Of a stretch of DNA of 64,000 nucleotides, positions 42,799 to 52,458 are shown piece by piece. The stretch lies in the NCBI GenBank assembly GCA_945787715.1, contig CALZJE010000009.1:1-64000 (forward strand). Reading direction: 5' to 3'. This DNA is from an uncultured Ectothiorhodospiraceae bacterium (GTDB lineage: Bacteria > Pseudomonadota > Gammaproteobacteria > S012-40). The position numbers and the translations under genes were made by a program. Position 1 is the stretch's first letter, and every line of letters starts with the position of its first letter. The notes beneath the pieces were generated by a model, which worked only from the letters and a program-made list of their open reading frames with translations, searched no databases and was not told the DNA's origin.

Positions 42799-45192
42799 AT
42801 GACCCACGTTTTATCTTTTTCTAAATTAGGCTTAAACGATATTTCGACAGTGGGAGGAAAAAATGCTTCCCTGGGTGAAATGTATCAAGCATTAAATCAT
42901 CAGGGTGTACGAGTACCTAACGGCTTCGCTGTAACCTCTGATGCGTATCGGTATTTTATTAATCATAATAATCTTGTCGAAAAAATTCAGTCCACCCTTC
43001 GCGATCTAGATACTCATGATTTGATAGCACTTAAAGAAGCTGGTGCAAAAATAAGGCACTGGATTCGTCAAGGCGAAATGCCAGAAGACCTTGCAAGAGA
43101 CATCCGTACGGCTTATCAAGAGCTCGAAAAGGAGTATGGCGATAATCTAGACGTAGCAGTGCGCAGTTCGGCAACCGCAGAAGACCTACCAGGCGCATCA
43201 TTCGCTGGTCAGCAAGAGACCTACCTGAACATTCAAGGTAGCCAAAATATTATCCATGCCTGTCAACACGTGTTCGCCTCACTCTTTACTAACCGCGCAA
43301 TTTCCTATCGTATTGACAAAGGATTCAGTAACACAGAAATTGCTATTTCAGTAGGCGTGCAAAAAATGGTACGCGCTGATAGTGGTTCTTCTGGTGTTAT
43401 GTTCACATTGGATACAGAATCAGGCTTCCGTGACGTAGTATTTATTACATCAGCTTATGGATTGGGAGAAAATGTCGTTCAAGGTAATGTAAATCCTGAT
43501 GAGTTCTATGTTTTTAAAACCACACTAGAAACTAAACATCGCCCGATTTTGAAGCGCCAGTTAGGAGATAAAGCTTTAAAAATGATTTACAGCAATGATG
43601 CTCTGGCGGGGCATTCAACAAAAAATGTTGCTGTAACTCCGGAAGAACAGCAACGCTTTTCAATCACTGACAATGAAGTGCTGCAACTTGCTCGTTATGC
43701 AGTCACCATCGAAAAACACTATTCCGAACGTGCTGGCAAGCTCCAACCTATGGATATTGAATGGGCAAAAGATGGTAAAAGTGGTGAACTATTTATCGTC
43801 CAGGCACGACCAGAAACAGTACAGGCAGATAAAAATTTACAAATACATGAAGATTTCAAACTTACCGAGCAAGGACGTTGCTTAGTTAAAGGCAAAAGTA
43901 TTGGCCATAAGATTGGTTCAGGCCCCGTGCGTATTATTGCAGAGGCAGCACAAATGCACGAAGTTCAACCAGGAGATGTACTTGTAACAGACATCACTGA
44001 TCCCGATTGGGAACCTGTTATGAAAATCGCTTCTGCTATCGTCACAAACCGTGGCGGCAGAACATGCCATGCCGCTATCGTCGCACGTGAACTGGGTATC
44101 CCCGCTATCGTGGGTTGTGGTAACGCCACACAAGTAATACAGCCTGATGAAATGGTTACTGTCTCCTGCGCTGAAGGTGATACCGGATATGTTTACGAAG
44201 GCAAGCTAGCCTATACTGTAAAACAGCATGACCTTGGAAAACTACCTCGACCTAAAACCAAAGTCATGGTTAATCTCGGTAATCCAGAGCATGCATTTGA
44301 TACATCACGACTACCCATTGATGGCGTTGGGCTTGCCCGGCTTGAATTTATTATTAACAACAGTATCCAAATTCATCCTCGCGCATTGTTGGATTACGAT
44401 AAAACTCCTCCAGAAGTTCAAAAGAAAATTGACTCAATCACCTCTGGTTATGCTGATAGAGTTTCATTTTATATCGATCGCCTGGCAGAAGGAGTCGGAC
44501 ACATCGCAGCGGCATTTTACCCGCGCCCTGTCATTGTGCGCATGAGCGATTTTAAATCTAACGAATATGCATCACTAATTGGTGGTGAACAGTTTGAATT
44601 GCACGAAGAAAATCCCATGATTGGTTTTCGTGGCGCTTCGCGTTACCCTTCAGAGTCTTTCGCTGATTGTTTTGCGCTGGAATGTGCTGCAATGAAAAAA
44701 GTACGAGAAGATATGGGACTGGATAATGTCGCACTCATGATCCCCTTTGTTCGTACAATTAACGAAAGTATAGACGTCCTTGAATCCATGGAAAAACACG
44801 GCTTAAAACGGGGAGAGAATGAATTAAAAATTTACCTTATGTGTGAAATACCTGCCAATGCTCTATTGGCTGACCAATTTCTCGAACACTTTGACGGATT
44901 CTCGATTGGCTCAAATGACCTGACTCAGTTAACGCTTGGTGTTGATAGAGATTCAGGTATCGTCCAAGATTTTGATGAACGAAATGAAGCCGTACTTAAA
45001 CTGATGGAAATGGCAATCACCGCCTGTAGAAAAAACGGCAAATATATCGGCATCTGTGGTCAAGCACCTTCCGATTACCCTGAAATCACCCACTGGCTGG
45101 TTGAAAAAGGAATAGAATCAATCTCTCTCAATCGAGATGCGGTAATACGCATGGTCGATGTGATGGTGAAAGCTGAAAGTAAAATAACCTGA
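42799..45192 (+). CDS. ppsA: Phosphoenolpyruvate synthase
   Basis: VGGKNASLGEMYQAL, VRSSATAEDLPGASFAGQQETYLN, TNRGGRTCHAAIVARELGIPAIVG, SIGSNDLTQLTLGVDRDS. Confidence 0.98.
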   Translation: MTHVLSFSKLGLNDISTVGGKNASLGEMYQALNHQGVRVPNGFAVTSDAYRYFINHNNLVEKIQSTLRDLDTHDLIALKEAGAKIRHWIRQGEMPEDLARDIRTAYQELEKEYGDNLDVAVRSSATAEDLPGASFAGQQETYLNIQGSQNIIHACQHVFASLFTNRAISYRIDKGFSNTEIAISVGVQKMVRADSGSSGVMFTLDTESGFRDVVFITSAYGLGENVVQGNVNPDEFYVFKTTLETKHRPILKRQLGDKALKMIYSNDALAGHSTKNVAVTPEEQQRFSITDNEVLQLARYAVTIEKHYSERAGKLQPMDIEWAKDGKSGELFIVQARPETVQADKNLQIHEDFKLTEQGRCLVKGKSIGHKIGSGPVRIIAEAAQMHEVQPGDVLVTDITDPDWEPVMKIASAIVTNRGGRTCHAAIVARELGIPAIVGCGNATQVIQPDEMVTVSCAEGDTGYVYEGKLAYTVKQHDLGKLPRPKTKVMVNLGNPEHAFDTSRLPIDGVGLARLEFIINNSIQIHPRALLDYDKTPPEVQKKIDSITSGYADRVSFYIDRLAEGVGHIAAAFYPRPVIVRMSDFKSNEYASLIGGEQFELHEENPMIGFRGASRYPSESFADCFALECAAMKKVREDMGLDNVALMIPFVRTINESIDVLESMEKHGLKRGENELKIYLMCEIPANALLADQFLEHFDGFSIGSNDLTQLTLGVDRDSGIVQDFDERNEAVLKLMEMAITACRKNGKYIGICGQAPSDYPEITHWLVEKGIESISLNRDAVIRMVDVMVKAESKIT

Positions 45193-45244
45193 TTCCCAAA
45201 TGACATAAATAACTTCTCTTTGCACAGCAATTCCCGTTAGAAAC

Positions 45245-45315
45245 GGAGTTGGGATTGATTTTGGAGTGACTTGGGCTAAGAATGCACTCGGAACGGAAAA
45301 ATCAATCCCAACTCC
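45245..45315. repeat. Long inverted repeat (perfect 18-bp arms) between ppsA and gpmI
   Basis: GGAGTTGGGATTGATTTT (45245-45262) / AAAATCAATCCCAACTCC (45298-45315), with inner GAGTG/CACTC. Confidence 0.8.
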
Positions 45316-45437
45316 TCTTCATGGAGTCATTAATGAGAACTACTGCTCTTTTGCATAGCTCAGGTGAATAGGCCACTTATTTGCATTTCTTTCTATTAAT
45401 CCCCATATAGAACGTAAATAAACAAGCGACTCAGGCA

Positions 45438-46967
45438 ATGACAAAAAATAAAGTACCAGGAAAACCAGCACTTCTCATCATTCTCGACGGATTCGGGTGG
45501 AGCAATTCGCACCAGAATAATGCAGTCAAGGAAGCATCAACCCCCAATTTTGATCACTACTTTACTGCAAATCCTTTTACTACTCTTGAGGCGTCTGGGG
45601 CTGCCGTTGGTTTACCTGATGGTCAAATGGGAAATTCAGAAGTTGGCCACATGACAATTGGCTGCGGAAAAGTTTTGTACCAAGACTTGGTAAAAATAAA
45701 CCAAAGCATTGAGTCGGGAAGTTTTTATGAAAACCCTACGCTTATAGATGCAGCTAGAGAGGCAAAACGACAAAATAGGCCACTTCATTTGCTCGGACTT
45801 GTCTCTGATGGTGGAGTACACAGCCACCTAGACCATCTAAAAGCCCTACTCACCTTTTGTAGCGAACAAAGAGTTAAACCTGTTCTGCACATGATTACCG
45901 ATGGGCGTGACACTTCTCCAAAATCTGCTTTAACTTTTCTTGAGCAAATTACCCCTTATTTGAAACAAGCGCATGGTGAAATAGCCACAATCAGTGGTCG
46001 ATACTATGCTATGGATCGAGATAAACGCTGGGACCGTATCGAAAAAGCCTGGCGCTGTCTCTGTTTTGCTCAAGGTGAGCAAGCCGAGACCGCGAAACAA
46101 GCTATCATTAATTCTTATGAACAAGGTATTACCGATGAATTTATTCTACCAACACATATTGCTGGGACTGAAACCATCGAGAAACAAGATCCGGTAATCT
46201 TTTTTAATTTCAGAAACGACAGAGCTCGACAACTGACTTACACGCTTGCCGGTAAAGTTTTCAAACCATTTGATCGAAACAATCACTCCGCAAGTCTTTA
46301 TTGTCTAACTGAATACGATCCTCAACTTTCTTTACCCGTCGCTTTCCCGCAAACGTTTCCAGACACAACCCTGGCAAATATTATAAGCCAAAATAACATT
46401 CGTCAGCTTCACTGTGCAGAGACAGAAAAATACGCGCATGTAACATTTTTTTTCAACGGTGGAAGAGAAGCTACACTCCCTGGAGAAGAGCGACAAATGA
46501 TTCCATCTCCCAATGTTGCTACTTATGATCTAGCCCCCGAAATGGCAGCAAAAGAACTCACTGATGAAGTAATTCAAGCCGTTGAAAGCGAAAGTTACGG
46601 ATTCGTTGTTGTTAATTATGCTAATGGAGACATGGTTGGTCATACAGCAATAAGAGAGAGCATACTCACTGCTGTGGAAACCCTAGATCACGAAGTTGGT
46701 AGGCTAATAAATGCTGCCACTCAACATAACTTCAGTGTTCTGCTGACTGCAGATCATGGAAACTGTGAAGAAATGGTCTCCTCATTACACGAGCCTCAAA
46801 CTCAACATACTAATAATCCGGTCCCCTGCGTCATTATCGATGATAGAGTAACCTCGCTTAACAATGACTGCGGCTTAAGCCATGTTGCACCTACGATATT
46901 AAAATTAATGGGATTAGAAGTTGATGAAAATATGGAGAAAAAACTGATTATTGCCAATAACATATAG
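45438..46967 (+). CDS. gpmI: 2,3-bisphosphoglycerate-independent phosphoglycerate mutase
   Basis: PALLIILDGFGWS, LPDGQMGNSEVGHMTIGCGKVLYQDLVKINQSI, LTADHGNCEEM. Confidence 0.97.
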   Translation: MTKNKVPGKPALLIILDGFGWSNSHQNNAVKEASTPNFDHYFTANPFTTLEASGAAVGLPDGQMGNSEVGHMTIGCGKVLYQDLVKINQSIESGSFYENPTLIDAAREAKRQNRPLHLLGLVSDGGVHSHLDHLKALLTFCSEQRVKPVLHMITDGRDTSPKSALTFLEQITPYLKQAHGEIATISGRYYAMDRDKRWDRIEKAWRCLCFAQGEQAETAKQAIINSYEQGITDEFILPTHIAGTETIEKQDPVIFFNFRNDRARQLTYTLAGKVFKPFDRNNHSASLYCLTEYDPQLSLPVAFPQTFPDTTLANIISQNNIRQLHCAETEKYAHVTFFFNGGREATLPGEERQMIPSPNVATYDLAPEMAAKELTDEVIQAVESESYGFVVVNYANGDMVGHTAIRESILTAVETLDHEVGRLINAATQHNFSVLLTADHGNCEEMVSSLHEPQTQHTNNPVPCVIIDDRVTSLNNDCGLSHVAPTILKLMGLEVDENMEKKLIIANNI

Positions 46968-47157
46968 TCTACAGCCCGTTTTTTCGTTGACGAAATATAC
47001 TTCGTCAACTTTATATCCAGATATCCCTTTTCACTTCTTTAACTTAAAACCATCCAATACTGGCTCCTAGCTCCTAAGAGACTCTCGGACTTAGGATGAA
47101 TCTGCTACGAAAAAGCTATACACTATAAACAAAGTTTAACGCCACAAGGCATCCATC

Positions 47158-49182
47158 ATGATTCACAAAAATACTCACAAAAAAAAATGTAGTGTTACCA
47201 AGCTAACTGCTATCTACAACATATTACTAACGTTGACATTACTAACAGCCTGTAATACATCCACTACAAACAAAGTTGAAAACGAAAATAATAAACCTGA
47301 TGGTGATTTGGCAACGAATGTTAAAGCGCTTCATTTCAAAACCTCGGAAGACCGTGCTATACAAATATTTCTCGGGGAAAGTGTTGTGAACATTCAACGT
47401 TTTTCCGTAACTTTAGACACGCAACCTAATTATGGAGAAATAAAGAATGACAACAATATGCTCTATACTTACATCCCTGACCCAAACTTTTATGGTGATG
47501 ACAGTTTCAAATTTACGGTAAAAGATGAACAAGGGTCTAGTATCCAAGAAACAGCAACAATCCAAGTCACACCCGTCAACGATGCACCTGTACTTATTAC
47601 ACGAAACTTTAACACAACAAAAAATCAAGCAACCGAACTGCATCTGCGAGCCACTGATATCGAGAATGATGAGGTCAGTTTTTTCGCAGCGAATACAACA
47701 ATATTGGGTGCAACATTAGACTGCAACAATAAAATTTGCACCTATACCCCACCAAAAGACGCTATTGGCCAAGATAGTTTTTCAATAACGTCGGTAGATA
47801 CGAATGGTGCAAAAGTCACTTCTACTGTGACAGTGAATATCACCTCATCGCAAGTAAATAAAAAAGCACAATTACGCAGCTTAAGTGGAGATTACTTAAG
47901 CCATGCAGATCTACTTGCTATCCCCGAAGTTTTAAATATTAACACATCACACGAAATCGAATTACACGCAATAGCAGGTGACAAGGCTATTCAATTAAAA
48001 TGGAAAATGAAAAACAATGCACTAATAAAAAAAATTGTCCGCAAACAAGGGAACTGTTCTCTTAATGATAACGATGGTACCTTTATTACCGAACGTATTA
48101 ACAACGATCAATTTATCGACCGCGATGCGGCACTTGTTAATGGTATTGAATATTGCTACACAGTTTTCACCCATGATGCGGGAAATAATCTTTTCCCGCT
48201 CGCGACAGTTAAAGTAATACCTATAATATCGGTAGCAAGATATCCGTTTTCCGGTGCTAATTGGAATGATTACATTCTAACCGATGGAACATCGATTAAT
48301 AAATTGTCTGACACCACCTGCCCAGCTAATGATTTATTTATCGAAAAGACAAGCTGCATCCACGCTGGCGAAATCCGGCAGTTCAAAATTCCCGGTCTAG
48401 ATAGCTGTGATGGAATCTCCATCAAGGACGCGTTAGATTCGTTCAATTGGACATGCAGCGACACAACATTTCCTATTCGTACAATATCCACAGGTTTAAA
48501 GAATAACAAAACACTTTCAGATCTCATCAGCTTTGACACTGCTAAATGGAAAACTAATTTCGTTACGATATCCGGTGATGAGTTCGCTTACAGCACCACG
48601 CCTGATGTTTGGTGGTCAAATTCGATCACCTCAGTAACATCAGATAATATTGACTCACATCAGCGCCTTACTTCACAAGGAACAATTTATATCATTGATC
48701 CAGCTAATTCAGTGAGTAATTATGCTATCAATGCCAATCACATCGGCTTATTAATAAGACCAGGTAGTACATTAATGGGTGCTGAAAAAGATATCTACCC
48801 AAGCTCAGTGATTACATTAAGTGCAATTAATGACGAACCTCATAGACGATCTTTCATTTGGATTGAAGGTGAAATTGATGCGCTCAATAATGAGAATGGA
48901 ATTTACGCTAACAAACTTTCTTATGGCGTATTCAATAATCTTGTGGTTTCCAATGCTCAAGAGAATGGATTAAAAATTGAAAACACGCTGAACTCTTATG
49001 CAAGAAATATCAAAATTTTAAATACATCAAGCATATCGACAGGTAATGATATTGTTATAAAAAATTCTAAAAAAGTCGCACTTTCACATATTGTAACCAG
49101 TGAATATTCCAATTGTGGTATATCAATAACTCACTCAAATCACATTACAATAACAAATAATACCTGTTCTATTTTGAAGTGA
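47158..49182 (+). CDS. Putative lipoprotein with cadherin-like (tandem Ig-like) repeats and C-terminal parallel beta-helix-like region
   Basis: Lipobox-like LLTAC; TYIPDPNFYGDDSFKFTVKDEQGSS...VTPVNDAPVLI; TYTPPKDAIGQDSFSITSVD; C-terminal GVFNNLVVSNAQENGLKIENTLNSYARNIKIL. Confidence 0.75.
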   Translation: MIHKNTHKKKCSVTKLTAIYNILLTLTLLTACNTSTTNKVENENNKPDGDLATNVKALHFKTSEDRAIQIFLGESVVNIQRFSVTLDTQPNYGEIKNDNNMLYTYIPDPNFYGDDSFKFTVKDEQGSSIQETATIQVTPVNDAPVLITRNFNTTKNQATELHLRATDIENDEVSFFAANTTILGATLDCNNKICTYTPPKDAIGQDSFSITSVDTNGAKVTSTVTVNITSSQVNKKAQLRSLSGDYLSHADLLAIPEVLNINTSHEIELHAIAGDKAIQLKWKMKNNALIKKIVRKQGNCSLNDNDGTFITERINNDQFIDRDAALVNGIEYCYTVFTHDAGNNLFPLATVKVIPIISVARYPFSGANWNDYILTDGTSINKLSDTTCPANDLFIEKTSCIHAGEIRQFKIPGLDSCDGISIKDALDSFNWTCSDTTFPIRTISTGLKNNKTLSDLISFDTAKWKTNFVTISGDEFAYSTTPDVWWSNSITSVTSDNIDSHQRLTSQGTIYIIDPANSVSNYAINANHIGLLIRPGSTLMGAEKDIYPSSVITLSAINDEPHRRSFIWIEGEIDALNNENGIYANKLSYGVFNNLVVSNAQENGLKIENTLNSYARNIKILNTSSISTGNDIVIKNSKKVALSHIVTSEYSNCGISITHSNHITITNNTCSILK

Positions 49183-49321
49183 TAACGTGATCTATGCAAA
49201 AAATATTGAATTGAGCAATATCGTAGATAAATCTCAAATAATACTAGGATTTTTTCAGATAAATACAATCATAAACGTCAGCCCAGAATAGACTGACGAG
49301 TCAACAATTCAATTTTTTAAG

Positions 49322-49681
49322 TTAAAGCAACTCTAATACACTTTCGGGTGGCCGACCAATCGCCGCTTTTTTATCATCAACCACGACAATTGGACGCTCG
49401 ATGAGTTTTGGAGTTTCATACATGGCCTGTATGAGCTGATCATTGCTCAAACTCTCGTCTTTAAGATTAAGTGATTTGTATTCATCTTCATTCTTGCGCA
49501 TTAAATCTCTTGGCTGCATTTTGAGCAACTTGAGTAGATGAGCAATGGTTTCTGTTGAAGGCGGTGTTTTCAAATATTCAACAATTGTTGGGGTAACACC
49601 ATTTTCTTCGAGTAGAGCTAGCGTCTGGCGGGATTTGCTACATCGGGGATTATGATAAATAGTAATGTTCAATTGAGCCAT
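49322..49681 (-). CDS. arsC: Arsenate reductase (ArsC, glutaredoxin-type)
   Basis: ITIYHNPRCSKSRQTLALLEENG...VEYLKTPPS...RKNEDEYKSLNL...LIERPIVVVDDKKAAIGRPPESVLELL. Confidence 0.94.
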   Translation of the reverse strand: MAQLNITIYHNPRCSKSRQTLALLEENGVTPTIVEYLKTPPSTETIAHLLKLLKMQPRDLMRKNEDEYKSLNLKDESLSNDQLIQAMYETPKLIERPIVVVDDKKAAIGRPPESVLELL

Positions 49682-49690
49682 TCTCCATTA

Positions 49691-49743
49691 TTCTAGAAAA
49701 AGCAGTTGGTGTTCTATTGCCACGTCCAACTGCTTTTTCTAGG
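49691..49743. repeat. Dispersed intergenic repeat, copy B (internally deleted miniature, inverted relative to C)
   Basis: CTAGAAAAAGCAGTTGG (49693-49709) / CCAACTGCTTTTTCTAG (49726-49742), perfect 17-bp arms; interior reverse complement ACGTGGCAATAGAAC matches the left interior of copies A/C. Confidence 0.85.
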
Positions 49744-49812
49744 ATTATTATTCAGTGTAATGAAGTTTATCAATTCTGCTAAACAACATAAACAATGAAG
49801 AAAGTTGGTGAT

Positions 49813-49890
49813 TTAGCCAATAATCGACATATAGCTAGCAAAGTAAAACATTGACACGCCAATGATTAAAGTACCAACAATTGCTTTCAT
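49813..49890 (-). CDS. 25-aa single-TM microprotein
   Basis: Minus strand AGGAAG SD then MKAIVGTLIIGVSMFYFASYMSIIG*; below the ORF-track length cutoff. Confidence 0.55.
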   Translation of the reverse strand: MKAIVGTLIIGVSMFYFASYMSIIG

Positions 49891-50088
49891 AAATTCTTCC
49901 TGAACATTAATTATCCGAATTAACAACACTTTCATTGTGAAACATAATGAGTAACCACAATTCCAGTTAACTTCCAATTCAATATCTTTACTTGGCTAAA
50001 ATATCCAACACTTTTTTCAGCGATAATTATGCCAAATCACTATCCATAATAATGATATGGCATTGAAATTTTAAAAATAATTCATATT

Positions 50089-50255
50089 ATCCTAGAAAAA
50101 GCAGTTGGACACGGAAATAGAACGTAGGATATTGTTTTGAATAGCGTAATGGAAAAAGTTGTCTTTACCTGGTTGGTGAAGCTAGCTTTTTTCATATAGC
50201 TAGGCGAAACAAGAGGCTGCGTTGTATTCCATGGATCAGCTGCTTTTTCTAGGAT
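50089..50255. repeat. Dispersed intergenic repeat, copy C
   Basis: ATCCTAGAAAAAGCAG (50089-50104) / CTGCTTTTTCTAGGAT (50240-50255), perfect 16-bp terminal inverted repeats. Confidence 0.85.
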
Positions 50256-50406
50256 TATGAATCAATCAGGATTGTGAAGAGATAGCAGAAAGGAGTGGAC
50301 AAAGTTCAAGTAAAAAAAGAATTTCACTTGCGCTTTAACCTTCAATATCTCACCAATTCGGCGCTCAGCAATATTCTCTAAACGCTGAATAATTTTGGCT
50401 AATATC

Positions 50407-51780
50407 CTAGGCGGTAGCGAGTGCCCTACTCACCATTTTGAACTCCGATGGCTCAAGATGATGACGATGCAATAGTTTATAAAATTCCGTTCGATTACGA
50501 TTTGCCAGACGCGCTGCTTGCGTCACATTACCACTGGTGAGTTGTAAGAGTTTAGTTAAATAGTCGCGTTCGAAGCGCTTCTTAGCTTCTGTTAAAGGCA
50601 TTATCTCTCCCGATTTACCTCGCAATGCTTTTAACACCAAACGTGCAGGCACAACCGGAGTTGTTGTTAGTGCGAAACTTTGCTCCACCACATTTTTAAG
50701 TTGGCGCACATTGCCAGGCCATTTAGCGGTCATCAAAAGTTCTAGCGCATCGGGAGCAAAAGACTTCACTTTTTTCTTAGTCTGCTCAGTCAGTTCTTTT
50801 AGAAAGTGCTTTGCAAGTAATGGTATATCTTCTCGTCGATCACACAGGCTTGGGATTTCCAGCGTAACTACATTTAATCGATAGTACAGATCTTCCCTGA
50901 AATTTCCCGTTTCCATCTCTTTATCAATGTCACAATGAGTGGCAGAAATAATACGAACATCAACGGGAACACTTTTCGTTGAGCCTACCGGCCTAACTTG
51001 ACGCTCTTGTAAAACGCGTAACAGCTTCACTTGTAAATTAAGCGGCATATCCCCAATTTCATCCAGAAAGACAGTGCCTTTATCCGCTGCTTGAAATAGC
51101 CCTTCATAATTTGCAGCTGCTCCCGTAAAAGCGCCTTTTGTATGACCAAATAACTCTGACTCTAATAGATTCTCAGGAATCGCAGCGCAATTGACAGCAA
51201 CAAAGTTTTGATCATGTCGAGTGCTCGCTTTATGAATTGCTTTAGCGAATAGCTCTTTACCTGTTCCACTTTCACCGTGGATAAACACACTGGTATCACT
51301 CTGTGAAAGCAATTTGGCATGGCTTAATAGTTCTTCCATATTACTACTACAAGTGATAATTTCTCTACGCCATTTATCATCTTTTTTAGTTGGCTCATCT
51401 TCAACATATGCGCTATTGATAGCGACAGCTTTTTCGATTTGAGCCAGTAGTTGTTTGCTATCAAACGGTTTTGCGAGAAACCCAAAAACGCCTTGTTTAG
51501 TTGCGTCAACAGCGTCGGGGATAGTGCCATGTGCAGTCATAATAATGACAGGTAATGCCGAATTAATTTTATGGAGTGCGTTAAACAATGACATACCATC
51601 CATGCCACCCATGCGTAGATCGGTAACCACAACTGCAGGTTTAATCAATGAAACCTGCACTATTGCTTTTTCGCCACTATCCACCGCAACAACATTATAG
51701 CCAGTGGCTTTTAATCGCATTGACAGCAATTTTAGAATATCATGATCGTCATCAACGACTAGTACTGTTTTCTTTTCCAT
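50407..51780 (-). CDS. glrR: Sigma54-dependent response regulator GlrR/QseF
   Basis: REC VVTDLRMGGMDGM; AAA+ HGESGTGKELFAKAIHKAS, ELFGHTKGAFTGA, C-terminal HTH; downstream of qseG and glrK. Confidence 0.93.
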   Translation of the reverse strand: MEKKTVLVVDDDHDILKLLSMRLKATGYNVVAVDSGEKAIVQVSLIKPAVVVTDLRMGGMDGMSLFNALHKINSALPVIIMTAHGTIPDAVDATKQGVFGFLAKPFDSKQLLAQIEKAVAINSAYVEDEPTKKDDKWRREIITCSSNMEELLSHAKLLSQSDTSVFIHGESGTGKELFAKAIHKASTRHDQNFVAVNCAAIPENLLESELFGHTKGAFTGAAANYEGLFQAADKGTVFLDEIGDMPLNLQVKLLRVLQERQVRPVGSTKSVPVDVRIISATHCDIDKEMETGNFREDLYYRLNVVTLEIPSLCDRREDIPLLAKHFLKELTEQTKKKVKSFAPDALELLMTAKWPGNVRQLKNVVEQSFALTTTPVVPARLVLKALRGKSGEIMPLTEAKKRFERDYLTKLLQLTSGNVTQAARLANRNRTEFYKLLHRHHLEPSEFKMVSRALATA

Positions 51781-51867
51781 TAATTCACCTTAAATAAAAC
51801 TGGGCTGGATAAATTTAATTGTTATTTTTTCCAGGCTGCTGATACGCTCTCAGCAGAATATTTATGC

Positions 51868-52458
51868 TTATTCTCTCGCATGAATACTATCTTCAATAGA
51901 CTTCAATGCATTTATTTGACTCTTTAAGTTTGTAACTTCTTTGTCCGCTTTCTTTTGCTTAGTAATCATCTGGTTAATTGTACGTTTTGCTTTCGTATTA
52001 CTCGCCAATATGGAATAAAGTGCTTGAGATAAGTTCACCAAATCCTTATCTTCAGATTTCATCCCGGTATTGTTAAATCTCGCTAATACTTTAAATGCCT
52101 CTTTTTCGCGACCTGTTTCCTGTAAGAGGATTAATACATAGTTCAAGGTGCTAAATAAAGTTTTATCCGCTTTATGTCTCATTCGTACGGCTTTTAATAC
52201 ACGGTTTCTCTCTTTTCGTGGTGTGCTCACATATTCGTTTATATTAAAGAACAGTTGAGTGATCTGGTTTTGATTGATCTCTTCACCACGTCGTACACGA
52301 TACAAAGTGTCGTTGATATTCACTACCTGGGTCATCGTTTTGTACTGCTCGACAGTCAGGTAACTCTCATCTCGTTTTAACCAATCTTTCATAGGGCATG
52401 CTGTTAACCCTAAAACACACACCACAATAATGACTAACCGGGGCATCAAACCGCCCAT
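51868..52458 (-). CDS. qseG: QseG-like lipoprotein
   Basis: Lipobox-like GLTAC; position between glrK and glrR. Confidence 0.7.
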   Translation of the reverse strand: MGGLMPRLVIIVVCVLGLTACPMKDWLKRDESYLTVEQYKTMTQVVNINDTLYRVRRGEEINQNQITQLFFNINEYVSTPRKERNRVLKAVRMRHKADKTLFSTLNYVLILLQETGREKEAFKVLARFNNTGMKSEDKDLVNLSQALYSILASNTKAKRTINQMITKQKKADKEVTNLKSQINALKSIEDSIHARE

